Assembly (NCBI GenBank): GCA_039180865.1
Contig: JBCDCZ010000284.1
Location: forward strand, 1 to 5,979
Direction: 5' to 3'
From: JBCDCU01 sp039180865
GTDB taxonomy: Bacteria; Pseudomonadota; Alphaproteobacteria; Rhizobiales; JACESI01
DNA: 5,979 bases
This document shows, piece by piece, positions 5,694 through 5,979 of this stretch (within the stretch, counting starts at the first letter, position 1; the number at the start of each line of letters is the position of its first letter). Under the pieces are notes generated by a model that worked only from the letters and a program-made list of their open reading frames with translations, was not told the origin of the DNA and made no database searches. Made by a program: the position numbers and the translations under genes.

Positions 5694-5979
5694 TTAACGT
5701 TTTGAGAACTGGAACGAACGGCGAGCCTTGCGCTTACCGTATTTTTTCCGCTCCACAACACGGGAGTCGCGGGTGAGGAAGCCCGCCTTCTTAAGGGTGG
5801 TACGCAGCTCCGGCTCATACCGGGTCAAAGCAAGCGAAAGCCCGTGACGAACGGCACCTGCCTGACCGGAAAGGCCTCCACCTGAGACCGTTGCCATGAT
5901 GTCATACTGAGTTTTGCGATCGACAAGTTCGAGCGGCTGATTGATGATGAGCTGAAGGACTGGACGGGCGAAATACGCA
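5694..5979 (-). CDS. rpsI: 30S ribosomal protein S9, 5' end outside window
   Basis: S9 is a small-subunit head protein whose C-terminal tail reaches into the decoding centre near the P-site tRNA. The visible 94 codons read without interruption from the right edge to the TAA at 5694-5696. They show the conserved S9 stretches: YFARPVLQLIINQPLE, then TVSGGGLSGQAGAVRHGLSL and ALTRYEPELR. The basic tail holds LTRDSRVVERKKYGKRKARR and ends SFQFSKR. An internal ATG at 5897 is not the start, because conserved S9 sequence continues upstream of it past the window edge. In bacteria rpsI usually follows rplM in the same operon, so rplM is expected just beyond the right edge. A strong terminator follows the stop codon, so the downstream glycosyltransferase is not in its main transcript. 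Confidence 0.98.
   Translation of the reverse strand, partial: AYFARPVLQLIINQPLELVDRKTQYDIMATVSGGGLSGQAGAVRHGLSLALTRYEPELRTTLKKAGFLTRDSRVVERKKYGKRKARRSFQFSKR

Overview
The window looks like a chromosomal segment of an alphaproteobacterium, probably of the order Hyphomicrobiales (Rhizobiales). Three things point there: a ribosomal protein S9 with the typical alphaproteobacterial C-terminus, a cysteine-free COX15-type (type 2) heme A synthase, and a small DUF2842-type membrane protein next to it. ArgC is the long form of about 350 residues with the GASGYTG and GCYPT motifs, rather than the form of about 310 residues that I recall from Rhizobium and Brucella. This suggests a lineage outside those genera, but I cannot name a genus.

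Layout from left to right. Positions 2-889 (+) hold the 3' part of a CE4/NodB-type polysaccharide deacetylase whose start lies outside the window. Positions 935-1156 (-) encode a small two-helix DUF2842 protein, which faces the deacetylase tail to tail. A 103-base divergent intergenic region then leads into ctaA (1260-2372, +). ctaA converges on argC (2355-3410, -), and their 3' ends overlap by 18 bases. Upstream of argC on the minus strand are a Wzx-like polysaccharide flippase (3449-4711) and a family 2 glycosyltransferase (4708-5538, or to 5550 with the alternative start). These two overlap as ATGA. After an intergenic region of about 155 bases with a strong intrinsic terminator, the window ends inside rpsI (5694-5979, minus strand, 5' end missing).

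How the genes fit together. The housekeeping backbone is rpsI, argC and ctaA: translation, arginine synthesis and cytochrome oxidase maturation. Between rpsI and argC sits a translationally coupled glycosyltransferase/flippase pair that looks like a cell-surface polysaccharide module. The rpsI terminator separates this pair from ribosomal protein transcription. argC follows the flippase by only 37 bases, so the likely transcription unit is glycosyltransferase-flippase-argC. The deacetylase at the left edge is a third surface-polysaccharide gene, on the other strand and beyond ctaA, so any functional link to the pair is only inferred.

Coding density is high and no stretch over 300 bases lacks a gene. 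I see no tRNA, CRISPR array, insertion sequence, integrase or phage gene. I found no clearly novel system; the points most worth a second look are the polysaccharide pair beside rpsI/argC, the DUF2842/ctaA divergent pair and the overlapping ctaA/argC ends.
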